NCBI RefSeq assembly: GCF_011174675.1
Contig: NZ_JAANIG010000001.1
Location: 62,001-126,000, forward strand
Reading direction: 5' to 3'
Length of the DNA stretch: 64,000 nt
From: Perlabentimonas gracilis
Lineage (GTDB): Bacteria > Bacteroidota > Bacteroidia > Bacteroidales > Tenuifilaceae
Notes under the pieces: model-generated
Seen by the model: only the letters and a program-made list of their open reading frames with translations
What the model was told of the DNA's origin: nothing
Databases searched by the model: none
Shown: one piece after another, positions 1-7,902 of the stretch
Numbering within the stretch: the first letter of the stretch is position 1
Layout of the letters: each line of letters opens with the position of its first letter
Translations under genes and position numbers: made by a program

Positions 1-120
1 AATTCCGATTAGGTTCATTTCTGCTAGGTTGGCTCCTTTCCCGCCAAGCAACTCTTTCATTTTGCCATCACCATCGGCTTCCTTGTTCCCGAAGGTGTAA
101 ACACGTTTAGTAATCGACAT
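1..120 (-). CDS. ppdK: Pyruvate, phosphate dikinase, N-terminal 40 residues (cut by window edge)
   Basis: Reading the minus strand from the ATG at 120 gives [11 protein letters not shown], then a [17 protein letters not shown] stretch. This is the highly conserved start of pyruvate, phosphate dikinase, whose N-terminal ATP-grasp domain contains the [10 protein letters not shown] glycine-rich element. The enzyme interconverts pyruvate, ATP and Pi with PEP, AMP and PPi in the cytoplasm, and is common in anaerobic Bacteroidota as a PPi-linked glycolytic or gluconeogenic step. The rest of the gene (about 900 residues are expected) lies left of the window. A TAnnTTTG box at 188-195 on the minus strand fits as its promoter. 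Confidence 0.9.
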   Translation of the reverse strand, partial: MSITKRVYTFGNKEADGDGKMKELLGGKGANLAEMNLIGI

Positions 121-187
121 TGTGATAAATTTTAGTTGTTGATTTATGATGAAATTATTGTTTGTTAAACAATTTTATCTGAGCTTA

Positions 188-195
188 CAAAATTA
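188..195 (-). promoter_or_regulatory. Bacteroidota -7 promoter box (TAATTTTG) for ppdK
   Basis: The minus strand reads TAATTTTG, an exact TAnnTTTG match. Transcription would start near 181, about 60 nt upstream of the ppdK ATG. I did not find a clear -33 TTTG partner. Confidence 0.5.
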
Positions 196-410
196 TTAAA
201 AATATTGGAATAGTAATTTGGTGATTATTAGCTAGGAGCTAATTTTTGCGCAAACGATACAGCACCAGTGCTATTGATGTGCTATTTCTTTTTCTGAACC
301 TGCTGTTAAATGGCTTGTGCTGTATGTCTTCTTGTCGAGCAGTGCAAGTGTAAAAGGCTAGCTGTGCATAGGTCAGCTAGCTATTAAAATCTGTTGAATT
401 GATTGTGGGT

Positions 411-902
411 TTAGGTGAACAGCACGATGTAAAGGGGTAGGAATATTGCGATGAATACACCAATGGATGATTGACTGAAGAAGTTTTTTGCGTAAAGACC
501 AGCTATCACTAGTGTGTCATCGGCAATGCTATACGTAATCGTTCCGCTTGTCATTGAGAAACTGTACTTAAACCTTTCGCCATTCTTCCCCCTCATACCC
601 CACACCGAATTCAGGATGTTCTCCGACTTTAGCTCTGCCGTTGTGTTTTCTAACTCAATCAGAGCTTTTGTACGCCAGCTGTTATAGGTGATACGCCCAA
701 CTATTCTATTTATATCATAATCCACAATAAGAGTCGATTGGCTTAAAAAGCCTTTTGTCTTAAATGTGTAACGTTTAGCGTTTATTGTTGCGGTGGCATC
801 ATTGGACCACATTTTGCTATGTAAATTACCAATTGGGGTACCCAAGGTGAATAGCTGATAGGTTGAGCTGAAGACTCCCTTTTTCCAGTAGATAGTTTTC
901 AT
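411..902 (-). CDS. Uncharacterised protein, possibly tubby/LOR-like, with C-terminal hydrophobic segment
   Basis: The gene encodes 163 residues with no signal peptide. Residues 1-135 are a polar, beta-rich sequence with regularly spaced aromatic residues (WKKG, YQLF, W at 71). A 20-residue hydrophobic tail at 143-163 could anchor it in the membrane. The alternation of short strands resembles tubby/LURP-one-like domains of small Bacteroidota proteins, but I recognise no diagnostic motif. It lies alone between ppdK and a TonB receptor gene, pointing the same way as ppdK. The function is unknown. Confidence 0.6.
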   Translation of the reverse strand: MKTIYWKKGVFSSTYQLFTLGTPIGNLHSKMWSNDATATINAKRYTFKTKGFLSQSTLIVDYDINRIVGRITYNSWRTKALIELENTTAELKSENILNSVWGMRGKNGERFKYSFSMTSGTITYSIADDTLVIAGLYAKNFFSQSSIGVFIAIFLPLYIVLFT

Positions 903-1356
903 AGTAATTATTTTTGCTAAGCTAAAGTTTAAATAATTTCTCTATTTAGATTGACTTATCAATCAAATGTTTAATGAGTATATGATTTTTGTGTTCGCTT
1001 TTGAACGCTGATGTATTGAATGCGAACAGTTATGGTAAGTATGGAGTTGTTTAAGGTAAAGAAAAACAATGAAATAACGATTGTGGTACGATATGTGAAA
1101 ATGTTCGGTTGTTATGCCTTTATGTTGTTTTTAAAACTATGAGCCATGTTTATAGTAGGATTTTTTGCCGGGTTGTTGTTCTTGCTCATTTTCGATTTGA
1201 TTGTAGGAGCATACATTAAGTATAGGACAAACAGGGACTATTCCGAAAAATTAGATTTTTAAATTGATATTCAAGAATACTAAAGGGAGTGGTCGCTAAT
1301 AGTTTTAATATTCTATGCTGTTTATATTTTTTGACGAGTATCTTGAACAATTGGTC
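903..1356. other. AT-rich intergenic region with one possible small membrane ORF (1146-1262)
   Basis: No sizeable gene is visible. On the plus strand, 1146-1262 encodes a possible 38-residue protein: one hydrophobic helix (MFIVGFFAGLLFLLIF) followed by a basic and then acidic tail (KYRTNRDYSEKLDF). That is a typical layout for a single-pass small membrane protein. No convincing ribosome binding site or TAnnTTTG box precedes it, so it may be chance in AT-rich DNA. The rest shows no repeats or hairpins that I can support. Confidence 0.35.
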
Positions 1357-1364
1357 TACTTTTG
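1357..1364 (+). promoter_or_regulatory. Bacteroidota promoter (TACTTTTG, with TTTTTTG at 1327-1333)
   Basis: TACTTTTG matches TAnnTTTG exactly, and a TTTTTTG run lies 23 nt upstream as a -33 element. Transcription would begin near 1371. That is downstream of the TTG that opens the long frame at 1362, so it supports the ATG at 1395 as the start of the receptor gene. Confidence 0.65.
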
Positions 1365-1394
1365 CGTCATAGTGATGTAGATTTATCAAACCCT

Positions 1395-3746
1395 ATGAGT
1401 AAGATTTTTTTCAGCCTAGTGTTAGGCATACTTAGTTTCAGCGGCCCAATAGTTGCCTTTGCAGAGATTGATGCCGCCCGACGGTACAGCATAAGTGGAT
1501 ATGTTCGTGATGCAGCCACTGGAGAGGAACTTATTGGAGCAACAATCCTTATAAAGGAGTTAACCCAAGGTTCTACCTCAAATAGCTACGGGTTCTATTC
1601 CATTTCGTTAACTCCGGGTACTTACACATTTGTATTTTCTTATCTAGGTTATACAAAGCAGGAGCATATTGTTCACCTGAACCGAAATGTAAGCCTAACC
1701 GTTGAGCTGGCAGAGGATCAAACCCAGCTGCAGGAGGTGGTCATATCGCGCGAGAGGCCCAACGCCAATATCACCCGGGGCGAGATGAGCGTGGCAAAGC
1801 TCGATATCAAAACCATTCAGCGAATGCCTGCTCTGCTAGGAGAGGTTGATGTTATTAAAGCTATCCAGCTGCTTCCAGGAGTGCAGAGCACATCCGAGGG
1901 TGCATCGGGGTTCAGCGTTAGGGGAGGGGCAATGGATCAGAATCTGATTCTCCTCGATGAGGCTACCGTTTACAACGCTTCGCATTTAATGGGGTTCTTC
2001 TCGGTATTTAACAACGATGCCATAAGGGATGTGAAATTATATAAGGGCGATATACCCGCATCCAGTGGAGGCCGACTATCATCGCTGCTGGATGTGCGGA
2101 TGAAGGAGGGTAACTCTAAGGAGTTTGCCGCCGTGGGCGGCATTGGAACCATCTCGAGCCGGTTAACCGTGGAAGGGCCAATCCTTAGCGAGGCAACATC
2201 GTTTCTTGTGTCGGGCCGACGAACCTATGCCGATATATTTTTGCCATTTGCAGCCAACGAGAGCGTGAGGGATAACGAACTCTTTTTTTACGACTTGAAG
2301 CTAAAGGTTAACCATAGGCTCAACGATAACAATAGGTTCTTCTTGTCGGGTTACTTTGGTCGCGATATATTCCGCAACGACTTTGCAGGATTTGGCTTTG
2401 GCAACCAAACCCTAACCGCCCGATGGAATCACCTTTTTAGCCCCAAGCTATTCCTAAACACCTCGCTAATATATACTAGCTACGACTACTACTTGGGTGG
2501 TGGCTCGGGTGAAGTGAGTGGCTTCACGTGGTTGTCGGATATGCAGGATTATAGCGCCAAGTTCGACTTTAGCTACTTTTTGGGTAGCAGCAACACCATT
2601 CGCTTTGGAGCACAGAGTACATATCACGTTTTAAGTCCGGGTACAGCAAAGGGAGAGGGCGATGAGTCGATTTTTGGAGAGCTGCGTATTCCCAATGGGT
2701 ACTCACTAGAGCACGGTGTTTATGCGCAGAATGAGCAAACCATTGGCTCCTTAATTTCTCTTAAGTATGGACTCCGGATGTCGGCTTTTCAGAATCTAGG
2801 GCCTGCAAAGGTTTTCAACTACAACCAGTTTTTTGAGGCCGAGGATTTTGTAGAGTATGGCGATAACGATTTTTACAATACATACGTCAACCTTGAACCC
2901 CGCCTTGGGTTTACCTTTGCTTTCAACGATAGGCAATCGGTAAAAGGGAGCTACTCCCGCACGGTACAGTACATCCAACAGGCATCCAACTCGGCGGCGG
3001 GTACTCCGCTCGACATTTGGTTCTCAGCATCACCCAATGTAAAGCCTCAACTTTCGGATCAATGGGCCGTTGGTTACTTTCAAAATTTCTTTAACAATGC
3101 TATTGAAACATCGGTTGAGGTGTACTATAAATCGATGAGAAATGTTGTCGATTTTAAGGAGTTTGCCAATTTGTTTCTTAATGAGAAGCTTGAGGGTGAA
3201 CTTCGTATAGGTACTGCCGAATCCTATGGAGTGGAGGCGTTTGCTCAGTTCAATTTGGGACGATTCAATGGCTGGGTAAGCTACACCTACTCTAGGGCTT
3301 TCAGAACAATTGAGGATGTAAATCAAGGTAATCCATACCCGGCTCCCTACGATAAGCCCCACGATGTGTCCATAGTCACCAGCTACGATTTTAATGAGAA
3401 GCTAACCATTTCGGCCAATTGGATCTACGCAACGGGTGTTCCTGCAACCTTTCCTGCCGGACGATACGAGATCATGGGTACTGTTATTCCTCTGTACACA
3501 TCGCGGAACTCATTTAGATACCCCGATTACCATAGGCTCGATTTTGCATTAAGCTATAGACCAAGGGCAAAAACCCAAAGGAAATGGCAGGGCGAGTGGA
3601 ATCTGTCGGTTTATAATGTGTATAACAGAAAGAATGCGTGGGCAATAAATTTTGTGCAGGATAGGGCTAACCCAAGCGAAACCTATGCCGAGATGACCTA
3701 CCTGTTCTCTATACTACCAGCCATAACCTATAACTTTAAGTTCTAG
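1395..3746 (+). CDS. TonB-dependent outer-membrane receptor with carboxypeptidase-regulatory-like N-terminal domain
   Basis: A 783-residue outer-membrane receptor. The signal peptide is about residues 1-24. A CarboxypepD_reg-like domain follows (SGYVRDAATGEELIGATI through SYLGYTKQEH, about 30-115). Next comes a plug domain with VIKAIQLLPGVQS and the GFSVRGGAMDQNLILLDEA segment, then a beta-barrel ending in F at YNFKF. It is shorter than SusC proteins (about 1,000 residues), so it is a generic TonB transporter whose substrate cannot be read from sequence. I chose the ATG at 1395 because the promoter at 1357-1364 puts the transcript start after the TTG at 1362. A DUF4249 lipoprotein gene follows after 13 nt, and this pairing recurs in Bacteroidota. 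Confidence 0.9.
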   Translation: MSKIFFSLVLGILSFSGPIVAFAEIDAARRYSISGYVRDAATGEELIGATILIKELTQGSTSNSYGFYSISLTPGTYTFVFSYLGYTKQEHIVHLNRNVSLTVELAEDQTQLQEVVISRERPNANITRGEMSVAKLDIKTIQRMPALLGEVDVIKAIQLLPGVQSTSEGASGFSVRGGAMDQNLILLDEATVYNASHLMGFFSVFNNDAIRDVKLYKGDIPASSGGRLSSLLDVRMKEGNSKEFAAVGGIGTISSRLTVEGPILSEATSFLVSGRRTYADIFLPFAANESVRDNELFFYDLKLKVNHRLNDNNRFFLSGYFGRDIFRNDFAGFGFGNQTLTARWNHLFSPKLFLNTSLIYTSYDYYLGGGSGEVSGFTWLSDMQDYSAKFDFSYFLGSSNTIRFGAQSTYHVLSPGTAKGEGDESIFGELRIPNGYSLEHGVYAQNEQTIGSLISLKYGLRMSAFQNLGPAKVFNYNQFFEAEDFVEYGDNDFYNTYVNLEPRLGFTFAFNDRQSVKGSYSRTVQYIQQASNSAAGTPLDIWFSASPNVKPQLSDQWAVGYFQNFFNNAIETSVEVYYKSMRNVVDFKEFANLFLNEKLEGELRIGTAESYGVEAFAQFNLGRFNGWVSYTYSRAFRTIEDVNQGNPYPAPYDKPHDVSIVTSYDFNEKLTISANWIYATGVPATFPAGRYEIMGTVIPLYTSRNSFRYPDYHRLDFALSYRPRAKTQRKWQGEWNLSVYNVYNRKNAWAINFVQDRANPSETYAEMTYLFSILPAITYNFKF

Positions 3747-3759
3747 ACTAGGAGTTACT

Positions 3760-4620
3760 ATGAAAAACACTTCAAACATAATCAGATTATTACTCTTAAC
3801 CCTTGTTGTTGGATTGAAGTGGAGCTCCTGCACCGAGGTGATAGACATTGAGCTCGATAGCACCTATACTCGGCCAGTAATATTTGGACAGATTACCACC
3901 GACACAACGGTTCATAGGGTTACCATAACCTCCACTGGCGACTATTTTAAGAACTCGCCTCCTCAGGGAATCTCTGGTGCAGATGTCGAAATTTTTGATG
4001 GTACTACCTACTATCCCCTCAACGAAAGTGAAACAGAGAAAGGGGTTTACCTTACCCAGCCCAATTTTTATGGCGAGGTGGGCAAAACCTACACGTTGCT
4101 CGTTAGTAATCTCGATCTGCTGGGCGATGGCGTTTTGACGAGCCATTCGGCTAGTAGCACCATTTTACCTTTGGGCGATGTGGACTCCATTAGGGTTGTA
4201 TACCGCCAGCTGTGGCAAGGGTGGGAGGTGCAAGGTTTTGCCAAGGATCCTGCTGATACACGAGATTTTTATAAGTTCTTAATATACATCAATAACGAGT
4301 TGCAAACCGATTCGCTGAGCAATTACTCATTAGTCGACGATACCTTCTTCAATGGCGAGTATACCAATGGTGTTACCATCACTTTTTTTAGCGATAGAAG
4401 GGGGGCGGTGTCCGAAGGCGATACCATTACCGTTGGGTTTTGTGGTATAACCGAGGATTACTTTCGGTTTTTAAGCGAGGCGCAGGAGGCTTCGTGGCGC
4501 TCTGCTCCGCTGTTTAGTGGTCCGCCTGCTAATCCACGTACAAACCTTACCAATGGTGCAATTGGTTACTTTGCTGCATACTCCGTTAAAAGGGCAAGCG
4601 CATCGGTATTGCCACGGTAA
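3760..4620 (+). CDS. DUF4249 family outer-membrane lipoprotein
   Basis: A 286-residue protein. The N-terminal hydrophobic segment ends at WSSC (Cys about 24), an acceptable lipobox followed by TEVIDIEL. DUF4249 proteins have this beta-sandwich start (RPVIFGQITTDTTVHRVTI) and the C-terminal GAIGYFAAYSV signature, both present here, so the protein looks complete. It lies 13 nt after the TonB receptor and is almost certainly cotranscribed with it. In this phylum such lipoproteins act as surface partners of the receptor, though the ligand is unknown. Confidence 0.85.
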   Translation: MKNTSNIIRLLLLTLVVGLKWSSCTEVIDIELDSTYTRPVIFGQITTDTTVHRVTITSTGDYFKNSPPQGISGADVEIFDGTTYYPLNESETEKGVYLTQPNFYGEVGKTYTLLVSNLDLLGDGVLTSHSASSTILPLGDVDSIRVVYRQLWQGWEVQGFAKDPADTRDFYKFLIYINNELQTDSLSNYSLVDDTFFNGEYTNGVTITFFSDRRGAVSEGDTITVGFCGITEDYFRFLSEAQEASWRSAPLFSGPPANPRTNLTNGAIGYFAAYSVKRASASVLPR

Positions 4621-4877
4621 TAGCTTTACTTCTACTGCCTATTTCGTAGAAATACAATTAAATAGGGGGTTAATTGGGTAGGTGAGTCGAAAAGTCAATA
4701 TAAACCAGGCACCGAGCGAATCTCCCTCCTCTCAGGCCATAACCTGCCAGGTAGGCTCTACGAGGGCACCTTCAAATTTTAAAAGGCAAAACTTAAACAG
4801 TTCCTAAGCGTTTGCGCTTTTGTGACTTTGCGTTTAATTCAAACACAACTACCACAGATATTGCAGCAGAACTACTA
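4621..4877. other. Intergenic region with a possible C-terminal gene remnant and a small repeat-like tract
   Basis: No intact gene is seen. On the plus strand, about 4708-4783 reads as a coding-like tail (LLSGHNLPGRLYEGTFKF then stop) with no start. It could be the decayed end of an earlier gene, but I cannot name the family. At 4806-4836 is a low-complexity tract (GTTTGCGCTTTTGTGACTTTGCGTT). It resembles the ends of the palindrome at 56400-56456, in which CGTGCCTTTGCGTT occurs. Such tracts may be short dispersed repeats. Confidence 0.35.
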
Positions 4878-5312
4878 CTATAAATACTTGGTCAGAATAT
4901 CGGCAGTTTTCGATACCGCATTGTTGCATATCTTTGCAAGCAATCCGCTCTCGTTGGCAAGCTGCTTTAGCTCTGGGTTGTTTAAATCTACCTTGGTTAG
5001 CTCAAGGCATTGCGTAGCCCCCAGCTCCTTTCTGCACTCATTAACATACTGCCCAACCATTTCGGCCAGCCTATTTTTCGCCTCCAAATCATCGGGTGCG
5101 TAGTTTCCGTGGCGTAATCCTAGCACAATGGCGCCAGCATTAATGGCTCCGCAAATGTTTTGGGTTCGGCCAACCCCTCCTCCAAGCCCTGCGGCCATTC
5201 TAAAGGCCATTTCTTCCTCTATCCCTGCAATATCGGCAAAGGCAATAAGAATTGCTTGGGCACAGCTGTACCCGTTGTCGAAAAGGGCTAACGCCTTGTT
5301 TCTTCTTTCCAT
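4878..5312 (-). CDS. C_GCAxxG_C_C family protein
   Basis: A 144-residue cytoplasmic protein. It carries the spaced cysteines and glycine block of the C_GCAxxG_C_C family. There is an early Cys (residue 17, GYSCAQAI), a glycine-rich AAGLGGGVGR stretch, then ICGAINAGAIVLGL, followed by separate Cys residues in NECRK, ATQCLEL and AKICNNA. Members are common in anaerobes and are thought to bind metal or act in redox chemistry; the reaction is not established. It is divergently arranged with the M28 peptidase gene, and their 5' regions are only about 70 nt apart. Confidence 0.85.
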   Translation of the reverse strand: MERRNKALALFDNGYSCAQAILIAFADIAGIEEEMAFRMAAGLGGGVGRTQNICGAINAGAIVLGLRHGNYAPDDLEAKNRLAEMVGQYVNECRKELGATQCLELTKVDLNNPELKQLANESGLLAKICNNAVSKTADILTKYL

Positions 5313-5350
5313 ATTTTTAATCAGTTTGTACTCAAATTCATCTGTTTTTG

Positions 5351-5358
5351 TATATTTG
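5351..5358 (+). promoter_or_regulatory. Bacteroidota promoter (TATATTTG, with TTTG at 5325-5328)
   Basis: An exact TAnnTTTG box with a TTTG 22 nt upstream. It gives a start near 5365 and a 5' leader of about 20 nt for the M28 peptidase gene at 5386. Confidence 0.65.
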
Positions 5359-5385
5359 GCAGTGTAACCTCTAACCCAACACCCT

Positions 5386-7719
5386 ATGCGATTTCCAAAG
5401 TTAAAATTTTCTGGTTACCTATTCGCCTTCCTCGTACTGTTAGTTTTTACCCTTTTCCCCATCCTGGCCATTAAGCTAACCTCACCTCCCCAGCCCCAGA
5501 GCATTAATGCGCCTGCCGATGTGTTCTCGGCAGCTAGAGCATTTATTCATATCGAAAAAAATGCCCAATGGCCACATATGGTTGGTAGCCCTGAAAAGGA
5601 AGTGGTGTGCAATTACATAGTTGAGGAGTTGGAACGGATTGGCCTTGAGGTAGATGTTCAGTCCACCACAGTTGCCAGCTACGATGGATTCCCGGTTTTT
5701 GCAAACGTAACCAATGTTGCAGGTCGTATTAAAGGAACCAACCCTTCGCAAGCGCTACTGGTTGTTGGGCATTACGATACTCAGCCCCATACGCCTGGTG
5801 CTGCCGATGATGGCATAGCTATTGGCTCAATGCTTGAGGCTGCAGAGGTAATTAAAAATCACTTCGACCTCGAAAATGATATTGTATTCCTATTTACCGA
5901 TGCGGAAGAGGTTGGGCTACTGGGTGCCGAGGCCTTTGTGCAGGATCATCCCTGGATGATGGATGTTGGCCTGGTGCTAAATATTGAGGCTAGGGGTAAT
6001 ATGGGGCCTGCACTGGCATTCGAGGTGAGTTCGCAAAACGGATGGATTATTAAGGAGTTTGCCAAGGGAATGGAAAGGCCTTTTGCTGGCTCGATGATGT
6101 ACGAGGTTTACCAAATGATTCCTAACAACACTGACTTTACAGTGTTTAAGAATGCAGGCTTATCGGGTATTAACGTGGCCATTGTGGATGGATTTGTAAA
6201 TTACCATAGCGCAACCGATACTCCCGAAAATCTTAACTTGGCAAGTTTGCAGCATATGGGCAGCTACATAATGAGCTTTGCTCATCATTTTGGTAATATC
6301 CCCATTGTCCAAACCAAAGCCCCCGACTTGGTGTACTTCAACTTCCTTGGTCATAAAATGCTGTATTTCCCTTCGGCTCTTAATGTATGGATCCTTGTAT
6401 TCGTCGTTTTGCTATTCCTTTTCTTTCTGATGCTGGGGTTTGCACGAAAGCATATTAGATTTAGCCAGATTTTTTTTAGCCTATTATACTTAATGCTGGT
6501 TGCGGGCATTTCGGTTGGTTCGGTATGGGGTGTTAATGAGCTTGTGTTGAAGCTTTACCCTCATTACGCTGCTTTTTATATGAGCAACTTCTACAACGTA
6601 AAATACTACTATCTTGCCTACTCCCTAGTTGTGTTGTTTTTCTTCGGGCTGCTCTACCCGTTTTACCTAAAGCGAATTCATATATTCAATTCATTAGCAG
6701 CAGTGTTTTTACTGTTTATTCTCCTGTCGGGTGCAATAATTTGGAAGATGCCCACAGCATCGTACTTAACCCTTGTACCACTGCTCTTTGGTTTGTTATC
6801 AGCAATCGTACTGCTTTTTGTTGATATCGATAAGGATAAAAGACCCTGGAGTTATCATGTGGTGTTACTTGTTGGGCTGTTGCCTTTAGTTTTTATGATA
6901 AGTCCATACATTAGCTTGATATACATTGTGTTTGGCCTAAGCATGCCCTTTGTGGGAGCAGGACTCCTTATTGTGCTTCTGCTCTTTTCGTTGCCACTTC
7001 TTGAGTATCCAATGGCACATTTTCGAAGGTTACTACCCATTGGGTTATTCCTTGCAAGTGCAATAGTGCTTATTGTGGCCCATGTAAACTCCAAGCCAAC
7101 CCCCGAACAACCTTTGCAAAGCAATGTTTTGTATGCAGCGCTCAGCGATACCGAGCAAGCCTACTGGTTCTCGTCGAACTTAAATACGGACGATTGGAAT
7201 AAACAGTTTTTTTCTGACGATAGCATTGGCGACGCATCGGAGTTTTATCCTTGGAGGACAGGAGCGAGGCTCAAGGCAAAAGCCGAATATTTAGGGTTTG
7301 AGAAGCCCAGTATTGAAATGATTTACGATTCGGTGAAAACAGAAACACGAGCCGTTGAGTTTCTTCTCAAGTCGAAGATTAATCCAGTAATTACTGAGCT
7401 AATTTTACCCCTATCATCCAGCTTGCTATCTTTCTCGGTTAACGGAAAGGAGTTGACCGATTTGGATGTGCCCTACGTAAAGCGTATCGAGAGCTATCGG
7501 TTCCAAATTTTTGCCCCCACCTATGGTGGCGATAGGGTTAGGGTGGAGTACCAAGGTGTCGACTCATTATCGTTTGGTTTAATTGAAGTGGTACATGGAA
7601 TACCTGATTTTGACAATGTTGAACCTATGCCTCCACATATAATCCCCGATACAGGTTTCGAAAGTATGGTTACTGTGGTTAAAACCACCCAAGTACTGCC
7701 AAGTAAATTAGCTAGGTAG
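5386..7719 (+). CDS. M28 family zinc aminopeptidase with C-terminal multi-span membrane domain
   Basis: A 777-residue membrane protein. Residue block 1-30 is a signal anchor. The M28 catalytic domain (about 40-310) shows the zinc ligands and catalytic acids: GHYDT (His about 130), AADDG, FTDAEEVGLLG, NIEARG and YHSATDTPEN. About eight hydrophobic helices follow (about 330-580), then a soluble C-terminal domain (about 590-777). This is the layout of ER metallopeptidase-1-like bacterial proteins, with the peptidase domain outside the cytoplasm. It probably trims peptides at the cell envelope. It has its own promoter at 5351 and no obvious operon partner. Confidence 0.88.
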   Translation: MRFPKLKFSGYLFAFLVLLVFTLFPILAIKLTSPPQPQSINAPADVFSAARAFIHIEKNAQWPHMVGSPEKEVVCNYIVEELERIGLEVDVQSTTVASYDGFPVFANVTNVAGRIKGTNPSQALLVVGHYDTQPHTPGAADDGIAIGSMLEAAEVIKNHFDLENDIVFLFTDAEEVGLLGAEAFVQDHPWMMDVGLVLNIEARGNMGPALAFEVSSQNGWIIKEFAKGMERPFAGSMMYEVYQMIPNNTDFTVFKNAGLSGINVAIVDGFVNYHSATDTPENLNLASLQHMGSYIMSFAHHFGNIPIVQTKAPDLVYFNFLGHKMLYFPSALNVWILVFVVLLFLFFLMLGFARKHIRFSQIFFSLLYLMLVAGISVGSVWGVNELVLKLYPHYAAFYMSNFYNVKYYYLAYSLVVLFFFGLLYPFYLKRIHIFNSLAAVFLLFILLSGAIIWKMPTASYLTLVPLLFGLLSAIVLLFVDIDKDKRPWSYHVVLLVGLLPLVFMISPYISLIYIVFGLSMPFVGAGLLIVLLLFSLPLLEYPMAHFRRLLPIGLFLASAIVLIVAHVNSKPTPEQPLQSNVLYAALSDTEQAYWFSSNLNTDDWNKQFFSDDSIGDASEFYPWRTGARLKAKAEYLGFEKPSIEMIYDSVKTETRAVEFLLKSKINPVITELILPLSSSLLSFSVNGKELTDLDVPYVKRIESYRFQIFAPTYGGDRVRVEYQGVDSLSFGLIEVVHGIPDFDNVEPMPPHIIPDTGFESMVTVVKTTQVLPSKLAR

Positions 7720-7902
7720 GTATTTGTGTGCAACCAATATAGTTCTTTTATATTGGAGGCAATAGGCTTTATCAAAGAACTACGCTGGGTTTGAGGTGAT
7801 TCGCAAATAGCGATTGTAAATTGAAACATCTACGAAAATTATCCGTTTTGTAACTGTGCATAAAACATCCGGTCGATTTATTTTATTAATAGTTTCAGAG
7901 CA

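Noticed and set aside
1362-1394. Longer TonB receptor frame opening with TTG at 1362
   Set aside because: A promoter box overlaps it (1357-1364) and would start the transcript near 1371, and the ATG at 1395 begins a proper signal peptide.
4822-5103. Plus-strand 93-residue frame over the C_GCAxxG_C_C gene
   Set aside because: It is antisense to a gene with clear family motifs and has no matching motifs of its own.
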